From: Halovenus sp.
GTDB lineage: Archaea; Halobacteriota; Halobacteria; Halobacteriales; Haloarculaceae
Length of the DNA: 9,433 nucleotides
Direction of reading: 5' to 3'
Assembly: GCA_003551945.1 (NCBI GenBank)
Contig: PUNZ01000084.1
Coordinates: forward strand, 1 to 9,433
Shown one piece after another: positions 7,358 to 9,433 of this stretch. Position 1 is the first letter of the stretch. Every line of letters begins with the position of its first letter. The translations under genes and the position numbers were made by a program. Under the pieces are notes generated by a model that was not told the DNA's origin, did not search any database, and worked only from the letters and a program-made list of their open reading frames with translations.

Positions 7358-8014
7358 ATGAGGGCCGTCGAGATGCACCTGATGCCGGAAGAGCGAGCCT
7401 TTCCCGGTATCGACGCAGCGCTCCGCGAGCTTCCAGATATCCGTCGCGAGACGCTGATGAATTTCGACTGGCACGGCGATGGAACCTACACCGTTCTCTA
7501 TCAACTCAGTGGGTCAGCCGTTGAGTCAGTTCGGGAGTTGTTGGCCGAGCACGAGCAAGTCAGAAGCTTCGACCTCGTTACCGAATCTGACGAGCGCATC
7601 TATGCGTTCGTTCATATTACCGAGCGCGAAGGGCTGAGTCGGTTGCTCGATATCGCCGATAATCATGCGCTGTTGCTCGAGCGACCGTTTCGGTTTACCG
7701 ACGCCGGCATCCGACTCACCGTTGCTGGCGAGGAAAGCGACCTGCAAGCGGCCTTCGCCAAAGCTGCAGACGAGATACAAATCGACGTTGAGTCAACAGG
7801 GAGATACAATCCAGCCCAGCCAGGGTTCCTCAAACGAATGACTGAGAGACAGTACGAAGCACTCCTTACGGCATATGAACTTGGCTACTACGAAACACCC
7901 CGGACGGTTTCATTCGAAGAGGTTGCCGATGCCCTTGATTGTGCGCCGAGCACCGCAAACGAACTGCTCCGGCGCGCAGAATCAGAACTGGTCTCAGCAA
8001 TCCTTGACCGATGA
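7358..8014 (+). CDS. Bat-type HTH_10 transcriptional regulator
   Basis: This is a predicted DNA-binding regulator of 218 residues. The C-terminal 55 residues (about 160-214) are a clear bacterio-opsin-activator HTH_10 domain: MTERQYEALLTAYELGYYET, then PRTVSFEEVADALDCAPSTA and LLRRAESELV. Residues 1-150 form a Bat-like N-terminal module with no recognisable cofactor or metal motif. No PAS or GAF domain is present, so this is the short form common in haloarchaea; its target is unknown. ATG 7358 is chosen for the TATA-like box 28 nt upstream and the family-like opening MRAVEMHLMPEERAF; the in-frame ATG at residue 6 is a weaker option. It is divergent from the dpp operon and convergent with the phaC-LOG pair. 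Its last codons CTT GAC CGA TGA recur 45 bp downstream as CTT GAC CGG TAG beyond a hairpin, suggesting a small insertion at the stop codon. Confidence 0.88.
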   Translation: MRAVEMHLMPEERAFPGIDAALRELPDIRRETLMNFDWHGDGTYTVLYQLSGSAVESVRELLAEHEQVRSFDLVTESDERIYAFVHITEREGLSRLLDIADNHALLLERPFRFTDAGIRLTVAGEESDLQAAFAKAADEIQIDVESTGRYNPAQPGFLKRMTERQYEALLTAYELGYYETPRTVSFEEVADALDCAPSTANELLRRAESELVSAILDR

Positions 8015-8055
8015 CATCCTCCCCGCCGTGAACGGCGGGACTCTCTCCTTGACCG
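8001..8055. repeat. 10-bp direct repeat flanking a hairpin block
   Basis: TCCTTGACCG occurs at 8001-8010 and again at 8046-8055, exactly 45 bp apart. The first copy is the end of the HTH_10 gene. The second copy would also read Leu-Asp-Arg-stop. The repeats bracket the 35-bp hairpin block 8011-8045. Confidence 0.75.
8011..8045 (-). mobile_element. Hairpin resembling an IS200/IS605 (tnpB-type) end; solo or MITE-like remnant
   Basis: The plus strand shows GACATCCTCCCCGCCG, then TGAA, then CGGCGGG: an 8-bp perfect stem (8022-8029 with 8032-8039) and a 2-nt loop. From memory, ACATCCTCCCCGCC followed by a GGCGGGG arm is a recurrent motif at the 3' ends of tnpB/IS1341-type elements, including the palindrome-associated elements of haloarchaea. 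If so, the element reads on the minus strand and ends near 8011. No tnpA or tnpB is present and under 140 bp is available before the next gene, so only an end, a remnant or a tiny non-autonomous element is here. It could instead be a transcription terminator or REP-like hairpin for the convergent genes. Confidence 0.42.
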
Positions 8056-8123
8056 GTAGCTTCGGTATACCGTCAGTTCTCTTAACGGAAAGAATATTAG
8101 TACCTTCAAAGGCATTTTAGCAA

Positions 8124-8137
8124 TTCCTTCGAGGGAA
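8124..8137 (-). terminator. Weak hairpin after the LOG-like gene
   Basis: TTCCTTCGAGGGAA can form a 5-bp stem (one G-T pair) with loop TCGA, starting 15 nt past the stop codon of the minus-strand gene. No strong T-run follows, so a role in 3' end formation is only possible. Confidence 0.22.
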
Positions 8138-8152
8138 GAAGACGGTGGCCGG

Positions 8153-8590
8153 TTACTCGCCCTCGATATATGACACAGCAGCCTGTGGCGACGAAACAGC
8201 TTCGACGCCGTCGACGGAATGTGTCTCGATGCCAGCGACGCGATGGCCGGCATCAAGTGCAAGCGCAATTTCCGAAAGCGTTCCCATACTGCCATCGATC
8301 GCAATCGTCGCATCGCCGTTGAGTACGACCAGCGCATTCCTGGCATTTCCCATTCCCGTTGCAACGGCAGTCTCAACGTACTGATTGGCCGCGTTCGGGT
8401 CAGAGCCTGGCAGAATACCAATTGTTTGTCCATCTGCCGTCTGAGCGCCGCGACAGACCCCCGCCATGACGCCGCCGAGCCCACCACAGACGACCGTATG
8501 GCCCCGTTCGGCGAGCACTTTGCCAACCTCACGCGCAAGGTCGTACTGTGCGGATGAAACCGACGATCCGCCGATGACGCTGACACGCAT
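8153..8590 (-). CDS. SLOG/LOG-like nucleotide-binding family protein (TIGR00725 type)
   Basis: This is a small cytoplasmic Rossmann-like protein of 145 residues. It opens MRVSVIGGSSV (first strand and Gly-rich loop), then has VVCGGLGGVMAGVCRGA (33-49) and GSMGTLSEIALAL (100-112). The last is the LOG-type GTxxE loop with Glu107. These match the short DprA/LOG-related TIGR00725 family, related to molybdenum-cofactor carrier proteins and distant from lysine-decarboxylase-like LOG phosphoribohydrolases. The classic PGGxGT appears as DGSMGT, so cytokinin-type hydrolase activity should not be assumed. A role as a nucleotide or cofactor binder is inference. ATG 8588-8590 follows the phaC stop by only 3 nt with no Shine-Dalgarno, so the two are almost certainly co-transcribed. 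The length is usual for the family and nothing looks broken. Confidence 0.85.
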   Translation of the reverse strand: MRVSVIGGSSVSSAQYDLAREVGKVLAERGHTVVCGGLGGVMAGVCRGAQTADGQTIGILPGSDPNAANQYVETAVATGMGNARNALVVLNGDATIAIDGSMGTLSEIALALDAGHRVAGIETHSVDGVEAVSSPQAAVSYIEGE

Positions 8591-8593
8591 CAG

Positions 8594-9433
8594 CTAGTCG
8601 AGTTGGGACAGCCACTGTGCGGCGCGTGACTCCGTTGTTTCCGCGAGTTCGGCAAGGTCGCTTGCATCGTACTCGGCGAGGTCCTCGGCTGTCTCAACAC
8701 CCGCCGCGCGTAGGCGCTCGGCGTAGGTTGGGCCGATACCATCGACCGCCTCGATGTCGTCGTCGGCTGCATCAACCGCCTCGGCTGCTTGTTCTTGAAT
8801 CTCTTCAACGGCAGAGGAGGGGTTTTCATCTGCCGACTCATTGTCGGCTGATTCGCCTTCGGAAACCTCGTGATACCAGTCACAGACTTCCGGCCAGACG
8901 TTCTCGTGAGAGGACGACGACACTGACAGGCCAATGTGGCCGGTTGGATACTCGATAGTTCGGACGTCATCGCTGCCGACAACCTCGTTGAACGGTTTAG
9001 AGGCCTCCGGCGGGATGAGGTGGTCGTACTCACCGAGAATTTGTAAGATAGGCATGTCGACGTTCGCAAGGTCGACGTGTTCGCCATCAAGCTCTAAGAC
9101 GTTTCGGTAGAGTTCGTTGTTCTGGTAAATCTTCTCAAGGAACTCCACGTAGGCGTCACCCGCGAGGTCGATTCCCTCGTCGAGCCATTTCTCCATCCGG
9201 GAGAAGTTCTCGACGAAGGCGTCGTTTTCCATGTTGTCGTAGAACGTGATGTATTTCGTGACGTAATTATCAACCGGGTCCATCAGTGCAAAGCCATCGT
9301 CGAGGAAATCGGCGGGCATGTTGCCGAAGGTGTCGACAACGTCGCGCGGGCTGTAATACTCGCCGTCTCCCCACGTTTCGAGGACGCCACCCGTCCGGTC
9401 GAAACAGAGACCGGCAGCCATCAGTCCGAGGGC
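8594..9433 (-). CDS. phaC: Polyhydroxyalkanoate synthase subunit PhaC (class III, haloarchaeal), 5' end cut by window edge
   Basis: PhaC joins hydroxyacyl-CoA units into polyhydroxyalkanoate on storage granules, usually with PhaE. The frame is open to the right edge; 280 C-terminal residues are visible, and the start and the catalytic-Cys lipase box lie outside. Numbering from the first visible Met (9419-9421), the family signatures are MAAGLCFDRTGGVLETWGDG (1-20), the alpha/beta-hydrolase segment ILGEYDHLIPPEAS with the expected catalytic Asp133, and YPTGHIGLSVSSS with His162. The synthase fold ends near DWYHEVS (181-187). An acidic, Ala/Glu/Ser-rich linker (about 188-221) leads to a helix-hairpin-helix-like tail (222-275), DDIEAVDGIGPTYAERLRAA then GVETAEDLAEY. 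Haloarchaeal PhaCs are known for C-terminal extensions longer than bacterial class III enzymes. The LOG-like gene starts 3 nt after its stop; phaE would be expected upstream, beyond the window. Confidence 0.92.
   Translation of the reverse strand, partial: ALGLMAAGLCFDRTGGVLETWGDGEYYSPRDVVDTFGNMPADFLDDGFALMDPVDNYVTKYITFYDNMENDAFVENFSRMEKWLDEGIDLAGDAYVEFLEKIYQNNELYRNVLELDGEHVDLANVDMPILQILGEYDHLIPPEASKPFNEVVGSDDVRTIEYPTGHIGLSVSSSSHENVWPEVCDWYHEVSEGESADNESADENPSSAVEEIQEQAAEAVDAADDDIEAVDGIGPTYAERLRAAGVETAEDLAEYDASDLAELAETTESRAAQWLSQLD

Noticed and set aside
7888..8586. Minus-strand open frame of 232 codons across the LOG-like gene, the spacer and the end of the regulator
   Set aside because: It is out of frame with two well-supported genes, has Ser/Arg-rich composition typical of a shadow frame in GC-rich DNA, and shows no recognisable domain.
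8590..9090. Minus-strand open frame of 166 codons within phaC
   Set aside because: It is a shadow of phaC in another frame, Ser/Thr/Arg-rich and without a domain.
1..9433. CRISPR array, tRNA or rRNA gene, complete transposase, phage or defence genes
   Set aside because: No regularly spaced repeats, tRNA-like cloverleaf, rRNA-like stretch or transposase, integrase or nuclease motif was seen by eye on either strand, apart from the partial hairpin at 8011-8045.

Overview
The window looks like part of a haloarchaeal (class Halobacteria) chromosome. The proteins are strongly acidic, the secreted binding protein is a Tat-type lipoprotein, one regulator carries the bacterio-opsin-activator HTH domain, and there is a haloarchaeal-type PhaC and a long two-repeat tRNA-splicing endonuclease. 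Promoters look archaeal: TATA-like boxes about 25-28 nt before start codons, implying leaderless mRNAs. The genus cannot be named. GC is moderate, lower in the transporter operon than in the flanking genes.

Layout: (1) 1-850, minus strand: the first 283 codons of endA (tRNA-intron endonuclease), cut by the window edge before its catalytic C-terminus. (2) 905-7225, minus strand: a complete five-gene dipeptide/oligopeptide-type ABC importer, transcribed as dppA (Tat lipoprotein binding protein) - dppB - dppC (permeases) - dppD - dppF (ATPases). The last four genes overlap or abut and have Shine-Dalgarno sequences inside the preceding gene; a 92-bp spacer separates dppA from dppB. (3) 7226-7357: an AT-rich divergent promoter region. 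(4) 7358-8014, plus strand: a HTH_10 (Bat-type) regulator. (5) 8015-8152: a short spacer with a GC-rich hairpin resembling IS200/IS605 (tnpB-type) ends. The hairpin lies between two 10-bp direct repeats that each encode the end of the regulator gene. (6) 8153-9433, minus strand: a SLOG/LOG-like (TIGR00725-type) protein directly downstream of phaC. Only the C-terminal part of phaC is present, and it carries a helix-hairpin-helix tail.

The importer would bind its ligand at the cell surface (DppA), pass it through DppB/DppC and power transport with DppD/DppF. The sequence does not show whether the ligand is a peptide or another small solute. The divergent HTH_10 protein is a candidate local regulator by position only. 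PhaC makes polyhydroxyalkanoate storage polymer; the link of the downstream LOG-like protein to it is by co-orientation only.

I did not find a clearly new multi-gene system. The best candidates for a second look are the hairpin insertion at the regulator's stop codon, the HhH tail on PhaC, and the helical insert between the presumed Fe-S cysteines of DppF.
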